A model generated the notes under the pieces. It saw only the letters and a list, made by a program, of their open reading frames with translations. It had not been told where the DNA came from and searched no databases. Below are positions 6,580 through 14,356 of a DNA stretch of 26,512 nucleotides, one piece after another. The translations under genes and the position numbers were made by a program. Every line of letters starts with the position of its first letter. The stretch's first letter is position 1. This DNA is from Nanobdellota archaeon (GTDB lineage Archaea; Nanobdellota; Nanobdellia; Parvarchaeales; Parvarchaeaceae): assembly GCA_021818905.1 (NCBI GenBank), contig JAKASS010000012.1:1-26512 (forward strand), written 5' to 3'.

Positions 6580-7352
6580 ATTTTAGTTTTATTTGCGATA
6601 TCGGCTATTTTATTACGTATCGAATCTTTGACGTCTTTTCCTACTTCATCGAATACCGGAAGTAACTCGTTATAAGTTTCCTTTCCGCCCAGAAAATCCC
6701 AAAATTCCCCACCAATCATAAATTCAGTACTGTGTTTTAATAGCCCTTGCTCGGTAAATCTTGAATATGGTTCTGGGTAGTAAGGGTTATATGGTAGAGC
6801 TAAAACCGCTCTTATCTTTTTTTGTCTCCTAGCTACCCATTGAAGCAATTTCATTTTTGATTCGGTAAAAACATCTATATTCGGTTTGGCGGTTTTTATT
6901 TCAAAATAATATTCTATGCCGCCCCTTTTCATATAAAAATCGGCAACGCGGTTCTTTTTTACATCTTTGCCTTTACGATTGTTTATGGCTAAAATCTCTT
7001 TGGATTCTTTACTTGGGTTTAGCTTTCTCTTGCTATCGCGTAGGTCTGATACAATCCTATCTATATGTGATATTTGTGCGCCATTTAAAGTACCACTCAC
7101 CTTAACGTGGTCTTTGGCTTCTTCAGAGGTAGGTTTTGCGATTATGACGGCGACGCTCTCGTATATCGACATCCCTAATGTTGTGGCTAGAGACTGGATA
7201 AATGAATACGCCGCGACCAATTCATCATTTTGGACTAATTTTGATAAGAACGGCATGTATTTAGATTCTCGTTCATAGCCATCCAGTTTTTCTTTGATTT
7301 TAGTCTTCAGGAGCAAACTTATTTCTGCACGTTGCTCTTTACTTAATCCCAT
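6576..7352 (-). CDS. TdeIII-family type II restriction endonuclease
   Basis: 258 residues. The likely catalytic core is RVADFYMKRGGIEYYFEIKT, with Asp138, Glu151 and Lys153 forming a PD-(D/E)xK metal site. It is followed by AKPNIDVFTESKMKLLQWVA, a segment typical of the RE_TdeIII family, whose characterised member recognises GGNCC. It lies 63 bases downstream of the methyltransferase on the same strand but has its own TATA box at 7372-7381, so it may be transcribed separately. Expression after the methylase is a common safeguard. The GGNCC specificity is a family-based inference. Confidence 0.72.
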   Translation of the reverse strand: MGLSKEQRAEISLLLKTKIKEKLDGYERESKYMPFLSKLVQNDELVAAYSFIQSLATTLGMSIYESVAVIIAKPTSEEAKDHVKVSGTLNGAQISHIDRIVSDLRDSKRKLNPSKESKEILAINNRKGKDVKKNRVADFYMKRGGIEYYFEIKTAKPNIDVFTESKMKLLQWVARRQKKIRAVLALPYNPYYPEPYSRFTEQGLLKHSTEFMIGGEFWDFLGGKETYNELLPVFDEVGKDVKDSIRNKIADIANKTKI

Positions 7353-7371
7353 ATAATCCTATAAGAATAAA

Positions 7372-7381
7372 CTTATATAAG
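7372..7381 (-). promoter_or_regulatory. TATA box of the TdeIII-like gene
   Basis: CTTATATAAG, a perfect palindrome, is centred about 25 bases before the ATG at 7352. A small hairpin (CTTTC-TTAGC-GAAAG) lies immediately upstream of it in the gap between the two genes. Confidence 0.6.
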
Positions 7382-7415
7382 CGTAGCTTTCTTAGCGAAA
7401 GTCCTAATCTTATAC

Positions 7416-8633
7416 TTAAGATTTTAATTTAAAATAGAAAATCGATTCAAAATATGCTTTTCCGGTTCTTTCGGTTCTCATTAATACCGGTCTATTAAAG
7501 GTATCAATTAGATAAAAGCCGCAGCGTCTCCCTATTTCTGGATAAAGTCCAAATTTATCGTTTGCGACTATGAATATCTTAGCGTCTGGCTTCAGGTAAT
7601 TTTTCATATTGTTAAATACCGCCGAGATGTCTTCTACATATTTTATTTTTGCGACATTGCTCTGCCCTTGCTTAGCTGGGCCTATCTCCTTCTCATCCAA
7701 TCTTTGCATGTCAAATAGTTCATATGCATATTGGTGCTGATCATGATAGTCTATCACTCCTACATATGGCGGTGAAGTAAATATACCGTCAAACTTTCCA
7801 TCAAGCTTTACAAATCTAGAGTCTCCTTGGATTATCTCAGTTTTTGTATTTGTACGTATACGTGAGAATTGATTTAAGCGATAGATTGTGTCATAACTAT
7901 ATCTATCAATAAATTGCGTAGCATTTTCTGTCGGCTTACATTCCCTACGATGTTTTATGCACCAATAAGTTTTTGTAATAGGGGCTTTTGGTCTTGCTAA
8001 TTCATAATGCGTTATAAGGCGCGAAGATCTTGCTGCCCTAGACAGGATAACCTTCAATATATCTTTGTATTTGTAATTTTTGATTATACTTTTATAAAAT
8101 AAAATCTCTTGTAAAGCGGATTTTGCAAACCACGTATTCAAATATTCGCTATTAGTCTCAAAATTGGCGGCTTCGGCAAGTTTTGCGTCTTTGGCTCTTA
8201 TTTGTTTAGAGAATTGGTCTACCTTTAACATAGCATCTTTTATTTCTTTTTCAACTTGTAAATAATTGTATTGATCTATTTTCACCCGTGTTATTAAGGC
8301 ATTAAATTCTGATAGTTCGATACCAATTGAATTGATTCCGAGTGCGTTCGCTTCTATTAATGTAGTTCCAGAACCACAAAAAGGGTCTACAACCGTGTCA
8401 CCAGGTTTAAAATACTTATTTAGGAATACTTCCACTAACTGCGGGACGAACTTTCCGAGGTAAGGGTGCAACCTGTGAACGTGTTTTGTTCTTTCGCTTT
8501 CTCTTACATTAAGAAATGTTAAATCATTTCCTAGTACTTTTACATTTTTCTCTGTGTCCACCTTTGTTTCTATTTCTTTGGTATCTATTTTGTATTTTTC
8601 TGCTGTGAGTACATTCGAATTAGACAGGGCCAT
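7416..8633 (-). CDS. DNA methyltransferase, SPPY type (N4-cytosine or N6-adenine)
   Basis: 405 residues. Motif I is VVDPFCGSGTTLIEA (81-95), the SAM-binding loop; IGIELSEFN follows as motif II; the catalytic motif IV is TSPPY (286-290). SPPY is most often found in N4-cytosine methyltransferases. Motif I precedes motif IV, with about 190 residues between them that probably contain the target-recognition region. A HPYLGKF segment precedes motif I. Paired with a TdeIII-like endonuclease it should protect the same site, possibly GGNCC. A TATA box overlaps the stop of the upstream 45-residue gene, allowing independent leaderless expression. Confidence 0.88.
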   Translation of the reverse strand: MALSNSNVLTAEKYKIDTKEIETKVDTEKNVKVLGNDLTFLNVRESERTKHVHRLHPYLGKFVPQLVEVFLNKYFKPGDTVVDPFCGSGTTLIEANALGINSIGIELSEFNALITRVKIDQYNYLQVEKEIKDAMLKVDQFSKQIRAKDAKLAEAANFETNSEYLNTWFAKSALQEILFYKSIIKNYKYKDILKVILSRAARSSRLITHYELARPKAPITKTYWCIKHRRECKPTENATQFIDRYSYDTIYRLNQFSRIRTNTKTEIIQGDSRFVKLDGKFDGIFTSPPYVGVIDYHDQHQYAYELFDMQRLDEKEIGPAKQGQSNVAKIKYVEDISAVFNNMKNYLKPDAKIFIVANDKFGLYPEIGRRCGFYLIDTFNRPVLMRTERTGKAYFESIFYFKLKS

Positions 8634-8653
8634 AATCAGTTTTATCCTTGCGG

Positions 8654-8662
8654 TATTTAAAT
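8654..8662 (-). promoter_or_regulatory. TATA box of the SPPY methyltransferase gene
   Basis: The minus strand reads ATTTAAATA, centred about 25 bases before the ATG at 8633. It overlaps the stop codon of the 45-residue gene by one base. Confidence 0.55.
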
Positions 8663-8799
8663 CATTTAGATTTTAATACCTCTTCAATTTTTTTGAAAAT
8701 TTCTTCTAGACTAGTATCATAAAGTGTTATACTTTTACTTTTATTACTTTTTCTATCGCGAACGGTAATAATTATTGCCCTCGGCTTTTCTGTTAACAT
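8662..8799 (-). CDS. Small conserved-looking protein of unknown function
   Basis: A 45-residue ORF, ATG to TGA: MLTEKPRAIIITVRDRKSNK, then SKSITLYDTSLEEIFKKIEE and a short Lys-rich end. The predicted plan is two beta strands followed by one amphipathic helix. I do not recognise a family. It is 28 bases upstream of the methyltransferase and first in that operon, the same position the zinc ribbon holds in the other restriction operon. A palindromic site lies just before its start, so it may be a controller of the system or a subunit; neither is shown. Confidence 0.6.
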   Translation of the reverse strand: MLTEKPRAIIITVRDRKSNKSKSITLYDTSLEEIFKKIEEVLKSK

Positions 8800-8811
8800 A
8801 GTATTTAATAG

Positions 8812-8869
8812 AATAGTTAACTATTAATACTTATAAGTTAATTATATTATTAACAGAATAGTTAACTAT
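8812..8869. promoter_or_regulatory. Twin palindromic operators between divergent genes
   Basis: AATAGTTAACTATT (8812-8825, perfect 14-bp palindrome) and ATAGTTAACTAT (8858-8869, perfect 12-bp palindrome) lie 45 bases apart within a 15-base direct repeat AGAATAGTTAACTAT. One sits just upstream of each divergent start (8799 minus, 8877 plus), with TATA-like sequence between them. This is the layout of a two-way repressor switch. Confidence 0.65.
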
Positions 8870-8876
8870 AAAGATT

Positions 8877-10450
8877 ATGTTTATAAAAACAACTCGTAAA
8901 GAAAAGAGAATCGCCAATAATATTTACAAAGCGATTGAGCTAAACCCAAAACTTCTATCAAAAATCTTACGCAATCTAACTTTAGATGACGCAATAAGAA
9001 AACGCTATGAGTTCTCTAAAGACATCTTACTTAAAGTGCTAGTACTCAGCAGACTTAAACGTATAAATTTTGACATAAAAATAGTGACTATCTGAAGACG
9101 CATCCAGACGAAGCTTTGGACTTGGGTTTCTACAAAGGTGAAGAAAATGGTGTAAAGATACCAGACAGGCGTACGCTCGGCCTGTTTAGAAAAAACCTTA
9201 CTAAAGAAGAATCTGCTTTGGTGAATCTTGTGGCAAAGACTATAGAAGATGCGCTTTACACGAAAGGTATGTTATTAGACCTTGAGCCTGCCGGACAAAG
9301 GACAGAAAAAGAGCGTGCTAGCAAGTCTACCCTTTACAGGGATACGCAAGATAAGACAAGGGAATTAAGCAGGATGATAAAGAAGACCTTGCTAAAGCAA
9401 CTTAAGAGCCATACAAAATACAATTCTATATACAAAGACGAAGAATTCCTTGACCTACTTATCCATATCTCCCTTTCACAGGATTTCGCGAAAGAAGGTT
9501 CAAAGGTGCTTAGGACTTTGAAGGAGTCTAAAGTGCCTGTCGGAGCTACTTTATTTTATTACCTGAAGAAGTATAGTTTAGAGGAGGTATCAGATGTATT
9601 TACAAGGATATTCGACATAACTTTCTCTATGGCTGAGAAGTCTGGTCTATTGTCTAGACGGACTAAGCATACCGTGGCTATAGACTGCCACGAATGGTTC
9701 TATTACGGCAAGCAGATAGAGGGCGGCTTTATAGTCGGCAAGAAGCCAGAAAGGGGGACGTTAAGGTGCTTCAAGTTCATCACACTGGACATCGTCGACA
9801 AAGAATGCAGGTTCACGCTGCTCGCATTGCCTGTACTGAAATCAAAAGACGAGCAGGTCACGCAGGTAGACCTTGTGAAACGCTTGATAGAAAGAGCTTT
9901 GAGCAAGATAAAGATATGGCGTGTCCTTATGGACCGGGGTTTCCTCGGCGCCGAGATCATAAACTTTCTCAAGTCTAAAGGTCTAGAGTTCATAATACCC
10001 GCTAAATCGAGCAACAAAGCGATTGTCGATTCTAAACTACTTGAGCCAAATCCAGTAGCTGTGATAAAGGGCGAGAGTATGGGCGGCGCTCGTGTAAATC
10101 TTATAGTCATAAAAGAAGACAGCCATAGATATGGTTTCTTTACCAATATAGAAACGGGTTTAGACGATGATAAAATGGCGATGGCTATAGCTGATTTCTA
10201 CTCTAGACGTTGGCAGATTGAGACTGGCTATAGAGTAAAGAAGTACGCATTTAGAGGTAAGACTACGTCGAGAAAATACATAATACGATACATTTATTTC
10301 ATGCTTTCTATCGTACTGTATAACTTTTGGATCCTAATCAATGGCTTGCTAATTTTTGAGCTAAATCTAAAGGGCGATAGACCGATCCTCTCTGCCAAGG
10401 TGTTCGATGCTGTCCTTTACAAGACGAGGGCATTAGAAGATGTCACTTGA
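8877..10450 (+). pseudogene. ISH3-type transposase, split by a -1 frameshift
   Basis: Two reading frames make one transposase. Frame 1 (8877-9095) gives the N-terminus; frame 2 continues from about 9075 (open before its TTG at 9116) to TGA at 10,450. The switch would occur at a run of five A (9077-9081), a -1 shift joining ...RINFDIK to NSDYLKTHPDEALDLG. The catalytic core is complete: Asp in TVAIDCHEW, Asp in VLMDRGFLG, and the YREK signature YSRRWQIETGYRVKK carrying Glu, then GKTTSRKYIIRY and LYNFWIL, as in ISH3 and other IS4-like transposases. It is either inactivated by one indel or expressed by programmed frameshifting. Confidence 0.85.
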
Positions 10451-10640
10451 CCACCGCCCCTGTCAAAAACTTCTTAATTTTCTTAGTAGTACTTAGGTTA
10501 GAAATCTAAAGTTTAAGCGATTTTACTGATTTTCTATTTAACTTCATTGGCATGCTTCAAAAAGTTATCTGGAAACAAGCAGTTTTCTCAAAAGTGTTTA
10601 CGGTTATTTTACGTGCGATTGGCACTTTTGTCTCTACTGG
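8877..10640 (+). mobile_element. ISH3-type insertion sequence, long copy
   Basis: It contains the split transposase and 190 bases of 3' flank ending in the 22-base block (10,619-10,640) shared with the miniature copy. The right end lies 7 bases from the 3' end of the tRNA-Thr gene. The left end may lie upstream of 8877; no inverted match to the right end was found, so the boundary is provisional. Target duplications could not be defined. Confidence 0.7.
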
Positions 10641-10647
10641 TTTCGAT

Positions 10648-10719
10648 AGCCTCAGGCGAGGATCGGACTCGCGATCTTTTCCTTACCAAGGAAACGCTTT
10701 ACCACTGAGCCACTGAGGC
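10648..10719 (-). tRNA. tRNA-Thr(GGU)
   Basis: A 72-nt cloverleaf: acceptor GCCTCAG/CTGAGGC perfectly paired, discriminator U, anticodon stem TTTCC/GGAAA with loop TTGGTAA (anticodon GGT), T stem GCGAG/CTCGC with loop TCCGATC. CCA is not encoded and there is no intron. It marks the border between the accessory region and core genes. Confidence 0.92.
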
Positions 10720-10803
10720 AGCATATAAACATTCTTGTGTATTCATAGAAGATGGCATTTTGTTTATAAAAATATTTTAAGACGACACTATCTGTAGTAA
10801 ACG

Positions 10804-10811
10804 TTTAAATA
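10804..10811 (+). promoter_or_regulatory. TATA box of rps17e
   Basis: TTTAAATA is centred about 27 bases before the ATG at 10,835. Confidence 0.6.
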
Positions 10812-10834
10812 CCAAAAAGTAACCCCAATAGAAG

Positions 10835-11053
10835 ATGGGGAGAATAAGAGGAAAGGCTGTAAGGCAGTCAACACTGGACGTGCTAAGGCGATATAAAGAT
10901 CATTTTAGTGATAATTACGAAGCAAACAAGACGGCCCTAAATGAGGTTATAACCGGCAGCAAGACAAATAAAAATAAGATAGCGGGTTATATAACTAAAT
11001 TAGCAAAAGCAAAAAAGATAGAAGAGTACATGATAGAGCACTCTGCTAAGTAG
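10835..11053 (+). CDS. rps17e: Small ribosomal subunit protein eS17
   Basis: 72 residues. The start MGRIRGKAVRQSTLDVLRRY, the middle NYEANKTALNEV and the segment NKNKIAGYITKLAKAKK match the archaeal/eukaryotic eS17 pattern (GRIRxKxVKR, F..NK..., RNKIAGYITxL). It is a component of the 30S subunit head. The length is a few residues over the usual archaeal size. It has its own TATA box and is convergent with the PRC-barrel gene. eS17 has no bacterial counterpart, which supports an archaeal source. Confidence 0.92.
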   Translation: MGRIRGKAVRQSTLDVLRRYKDHFSDNYEANKTALNEVITGSKTNKNKIAGYITKLAKAKKIEEYMIEHSAK

Positions 11054-11087
11054 GTAAATCTCTTAATTTTTCGTTGCTTATAGCTGC

Positions 11088-11360
11088 TTATATTATGTCT
11101 TCTTCTGCGACTACTACAAAGTCCCCTATCGAGATTACAGAATTGTAAGGAACCTGGTCAAAGCCTTTTGGATCCTTTTCAAATTGAAAGGTGTTTGCAT
11201 AGGTCGTTGGAGTTTTTATAGTAAGATACACAATCTCTCCTGTCCTAACTTCATAGACCAAATCGTTTACAACGCCTAGTTTCTTGCCACTTTTACCTAC
11301 TACTGTCTTACCGACAATAGATTTTGCATCTAGTCTTTCGCCTTTTGTTATTCCTGTCAT
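11088..11360 (-). CDS. PRC-barrel domain protein
   Basis: 90 residues, essentially one PRC-barrel: RLDAKSIVGKTVVGKSGKKL, then GVVNDLVYEVRTGEIVYLTI and a closing strand VPYNSVISIGDFVVVAEED. PRC-barrels are small beta barrels found in RNA-processing (RimM-like) and envelope proteins; stand-alone archaeal copies are common and their role is unknown. A TATA-like ATTATAAG lies near 11,400 and a G-rich GGGGG precedes the ATG by about 8 bases, so this mRNA may have a short leader with a ribosome site. Confidence 0.85.
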   Translation of the reverse strand: MTGITKGERLDAKSIVGKTVVGKSGKKLGVVNDLVYEVRTGEIVYLTIKTPTTYANTFQFEKDPKGFDQVPYNSVISIGDFVVVAEEDII

Positions 11361-11441
11361 AGTTGGCCCCCTTAATTTCCGTCAATTTAAGCGTGTCTTA
11401 TAATAGATTAAAGTAAACTCTCAATTTAAAGCTTTCCGGTC

Positions 11442-11936
11442 TCAGCCAAAAACGTAGACTTTATCATTTGCAACCTTTTCTGTTAAGATTGGTTTTAGAT
11501 AACCCAGATCTATTTTTGAAGCTTCCAAAACCGAGATGACGATTCTCCCGCCGTGCTTACAAAAAGCAAAAGCCGATTTTATGCAGCGTTCTCGTTCTGC
11601 CTTAGCTAGGTCTTGCAATACTGTTATGCAAAAAACAAGATCAAATTTTTCATCTGACTTGAACTGCGACACTTTTAATCTTAAAACTTTAACATTTGGA
11701 AGCTTCTTGGCCTCGAGAAAATCTGCCATTTCCGAGGGTTCAAGTGCGATTATTTTGCATTCCCGCAGGTTCTCTTCTAAAAGTCCTGTCCCAGCACCTA
11801 TGTCCAGTACTTTAGAGCTCTTAGTGTGCGGGACTAAGGAGACTATCCGTTTTATCTTTTCGAGCTGCTCCTCTTTGTAAAGTGCCTCGTAACTCGGGGC
11901 TATAGAGCTGTAATATTCTACTGCGTCCATGCTCAA
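11442..11936 (-). CDS. Class I SAM-dependent methyltransferase
   Basis: 164 residues from a TTG that overlaps the proS stop (TTGA); the ATG at 11,930, two codons later, is an equally good start. SAM-binding motif I is VLDIGAGTGLLEENL, motif II IIALEPSEM, and a motif IV-like segment FDLVFCITVLQDL follows. DAVEYYSSIAPSYEALY at the N-terminus is typical of the UbiE-like small-molecule methyltransferase group. The protein ends soon after the fifth strand (GGRIVISVLE), so it is short. The substrate is unknown. The overlap makes it translationally coupled to proS. Confidence 0.8.
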   Translation of the reverse strand: MSMDAVEYYSSIAPSYEALYKEEQLEKIKRIVSLVPHTKSSKVLDIGAGTGLLEENLRECKIIALEPSEMADFLEAKKLPNVKVLRLKVSQFKSDEKFDLVFCITVLQDLAKAERERCIKSAFAFCKHGGRIVISVLEASKIDLGYLKPILTEKVANDKVYVFG

Positions 11937-13375
11937 TAAGATTGCGCGAAATAGGCGTTAAAGTTCGCCTTATCTCCGCAAAATACACATTTTTTGTCGA
12001 TTAGCTCCTCTTTTTCAAGCGGGATTAACCTTGAAGTCGCACCGGTGATTTCTTTTATTTTGTCTTCACACTCTTCCTTCCCGCACCAGGCGGATTTTAG
12101 TATCGCCTTTGCATTCGTTAATTCGGAAATAAAGCGTTCCTTATCCTTTTCTACTTTTATCCTTGATGTCATGTCCTTCTTTGCATTATCGAACATATTC
12201 TCCTGTATTTCTTCTAATTTCTGAGCTATCTGATTGATTTCGCCTAATTTGATCGAGTATCTCTCTCCGCCAAATCTTACTTTCACAGACAGGGAATTTG
12301 CAGCTACTTCTCTCTCCCCTAATTCTATTTTTATTGGCACGCCTTTCATATCATATTCGTTGAACTTCCATCCCGCTGAATATGTGTCTCTTGCATCTAA
12401 TTTCGAACGTATTCCGATAGTGCTTAACTTCGTTTCAACTTTTTTTGCATATGCTAATATGTCTTTATCCACCGCAATGCCTTTCAATATAGGTATCACA
12501 ACCACTTGTATCGGCGCGATCTTGGGGGGGAGTATAAGACCGTTATCATCTCCGTGCACCAGCACCATCACGCCTATAGATCTCATGGACATGCCCCATG
12601 AAGTTTGGTATGCATACTCCCAAGAATTCTTATCATCTAAAAATCTTATCTCAAAAGCCTTAGAAAAATTCTGCCCTAAATCATGCGATGTCGCGGCTTG
12701 AGAAGTAAAGTTATTTGAAAGCGCCGCCTCCACGGTATAAGTTCTAAAAGCGCCAGCGAACTTTTCTTTTTCGCTTTTTCTTCCAATCAAGGCGGGGACT
12801 GCAAGTACTTGCTCCATGAAGTCTCTGTAAAATCCTAACGCTTCAAGGGCATTTTTCTCGGCGTCCTTTGCAGAAGTAAACGCGCAATGGCCTTCCTGCC
12901 ATAGATTCTCACGGCCCCGGAGCAGAAATCTGGTTTCCTTTGTTTCCCATCGTACCATCGTATTCCATTGGTTAAGCAAAAGTGGTAGGTCTCTATAGCT
13001 TTTTACCCATTTGGAATAGCTATCATACATTATGGTTTCCGAGGTAGGTCTTATCGCTAGCTTCTCGTCTAGTTCTCTATCGCCGCCCATAGTGACCCAA
13101 GCTACTTCCGGCGAAAAACCTTCAACGTGCTTCTTCTCTTTGTTTAGTATCTTTTCCGGTATCAATAACGGGAAATATGTATTCTCAACGCCAATGGATT
13201 TAAATTTTGGGTCTAGATATCTTTGGGCGGATTCCCACATAGAATAACCACATGGTCTGTAAACTGCAAAACCTTTTACTTCCGAAAAATCCACTAATTC
13301 TGCCTTTATTAGAACGTCATTGTACCACTCTATTAGGTTATCGGTCTTCTTGTATTTCAGTTTCTCTGCGACCAT
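11933..13375 (-). CDS. proS: Prolyl-tRNA synthetase, archaeal/eukaryotic type
   Basis: 480 residues; charges tRNA-Pro with proline. Class II motif 1 (AVYRPCGYSMWESAQRYLD), the proline-binding loop IRPTSETIMY, motif 2 (TRFLLRGRENLWQEGHCAF) and motif 3 (MRSIGVMVLVHGDDNGLILP) are all present, followed by the anticodon-binding domain. The C-terminal domain has zinc-ligand candidates in WCGKEECEDK and KKCVFCGDKA and ends in AQSY; the terminal Tyr is characteristic of this type. The length is normal for archaeal ProS. The ATG at 13,375 is 26 bases from a TATA box apparently shared with the divergent ABC gene. Confidence 0.95.
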   Translation of the reverse strand: MVAEKLKYKKTDNLIEWYNDVLIKAELVDFSEVKGFAVYRPCGYSMWESAQRYLDPKFKSIGVENTYFPLLIPEKILNKEKKHVEGFSPEVAWVTMGGDRELDEKLAIRPTSETIMYDSYSKWVKSYRDLPLLLNQWNTMVRWETKETRFLLRGRENLWQEGHCAFTSAKDAEKNALEALGFYRDFMEQVLAVPALIGRKSEKEKFAGAFRTYTVEAALSNNFTSQAATSHDLGQNFSKAFEIRFLDDKNSWEYAYQTSWGMSMRSIGVMVLVHGDDNGLILPPKIAPIQVVVIPILKGIAVDKDILAYAKKVETKLSTIGIRSKLDARDTYSAGWKFNEYDMKGVPIKIELGEREVAANSLSVKVRFGGERYSIKLGEINQIAQKLEEIQENMFDNAKKDMTSRIKVEKDKERFISELTNAKAILKSAWCGKEECEDKIKEITGATSRLIPLEKEELIDKKCVFCGDKANFNAYFAQSY

Positions 13376-13395
13376 AAATATTCCTTACAAATTTA

Positions 13396-13406
13396 GGCTT
13401 ATATCC
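13396..13406. promoter_or_regulatory. Single TATA box serving proS and the ABC transporter operon
   Basis: GGCTTATATCC on the plus strand reads GGATATAAGCC on the minus strand. Its centre is about 26 bases from both the plus ATG (13,427) and the minus ATG (13,375). The 51-base gap has no second good box. Confidence 0.6.
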
Positions 13407-13426
13407 TTTTAATAACTGAATATTGG

Positions 13427-14356
13427 ATGACCTCTATAGTTTGCAAAAAATTGTCAAAGAGGTATGGAAAGGAGAGCCTTGCCTTAGACAAAGTCGATTT
13501 ATCCCTAAACATGCGCGGTATCTTCTCGCTTATAGGTAGAAATGGTGCCGGGAAAACGACGCTTTTTAGAGTCCTTTCCACGACGCTTTTACCTACTTCC
13601 GGTTCTGCTACGATAGACGGAGTTGATGTAGTTAAAACCGCAAAAGAAATAAGAGAAAGGATAGCAGTAGTCCCGCAGGAAGCTAGGCCTGTAGCCTGGA
13701 TGACGCCAAAGGAGACCGTAACTTCCTATCTGATGTGGCGGGGATTTAATTATGGAGAAGCGCGAAGACGCGCAGACGAGGCTTTAAAGTTATTAGGGAT
13801 ATCTAAGTTTTCAAACAAGCTAAACCAAAGACTTTCCGGTGGGACTAAAAGAAAGGTGTTAGTAGCCACTGTCATAGCTTCTGATGCAGATATAATATTC
13901 TTAGATGAACCTACGACCGGTCTTGATCCCATCTCCAGAGGTGAGTTATGGGATCTGCTTTTAAAATTAAAAAAGACGCGTTTCATATTCCTTACGACCC
14001 ACTACCTTGAAGAGGCAGAATTTCTGGCTGATAAGATCGGCATACTCGAAAATGGAAAGCTCTTGTCGGTCGGCACTTTACAGGAACTAAGGAAAAAAAT
14101 GGGTTACCCATACAGTGTAAAGATCCTGGGAAAGACAGGTAAGGCAAACGTTAAAAGAGGCCGTGTCGTAAAAGGGCGCGACGGTTACACACAAATATTC
14201 ACGACGGAGGAAGAAGCAAGAAGACTTGGCGGACATTTAATAAAAACGAAAACTAGGTTCTCATCTAATCCAGTATCACTAGAAGACATATTTTATTACT
14301 TTGTAAAGAAAAGCGTAAACGAGGAGGAAAGGAACGATGGGCCGGAATATCGGTAG
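13427..14356 (+). CDS. ABC transporter ATP-binding protein
   Basis: 309 residues. Walker A GRNGAGKT (37-44), Q-loop VVPQEARP, signature LSGGTKRK, Walker B DIIFLDEPTTGLDP and H-loop LTTHYLEE are present, so it should hydrolyse ATP. The long D-loop region and the C-terminal extension fit the ABC-2 exporter (drug/NodI/DrrA-like) group. It overlaps the permease gene by 20 bases and so is translationally coupled to it. The exported substrate is unknown. A homodimer of this subunit would drive two copies of the permease. Confidence 0.92.
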   Translation: MTSIVCKKLSKRYGKESLALDKVDLSLNMRGIFSLIGRNGAGKTTLFRVLSTTLLPTSGSATIDGVDVVKTAKEIRERIAVVPQEARPVAWMTPKETVTSYLMWRGFNYGEARRRADEALKLLGISKFSNKLNQRLSGGTKRKVLVATVIASDADIIFLDEPTTGLDPISRGELWDLLLKLKKTRFIFLTTHYLEEAEFLADKIGILENGKLLSVGTLQELRKKMGYPYSVKILGKTGKANVKRGRVVKGRDGYTQIFTTEEEARRLGGHLIKTKTRFSSNPVSLEDIFYYFVKKSVNEEERNDGPEYR

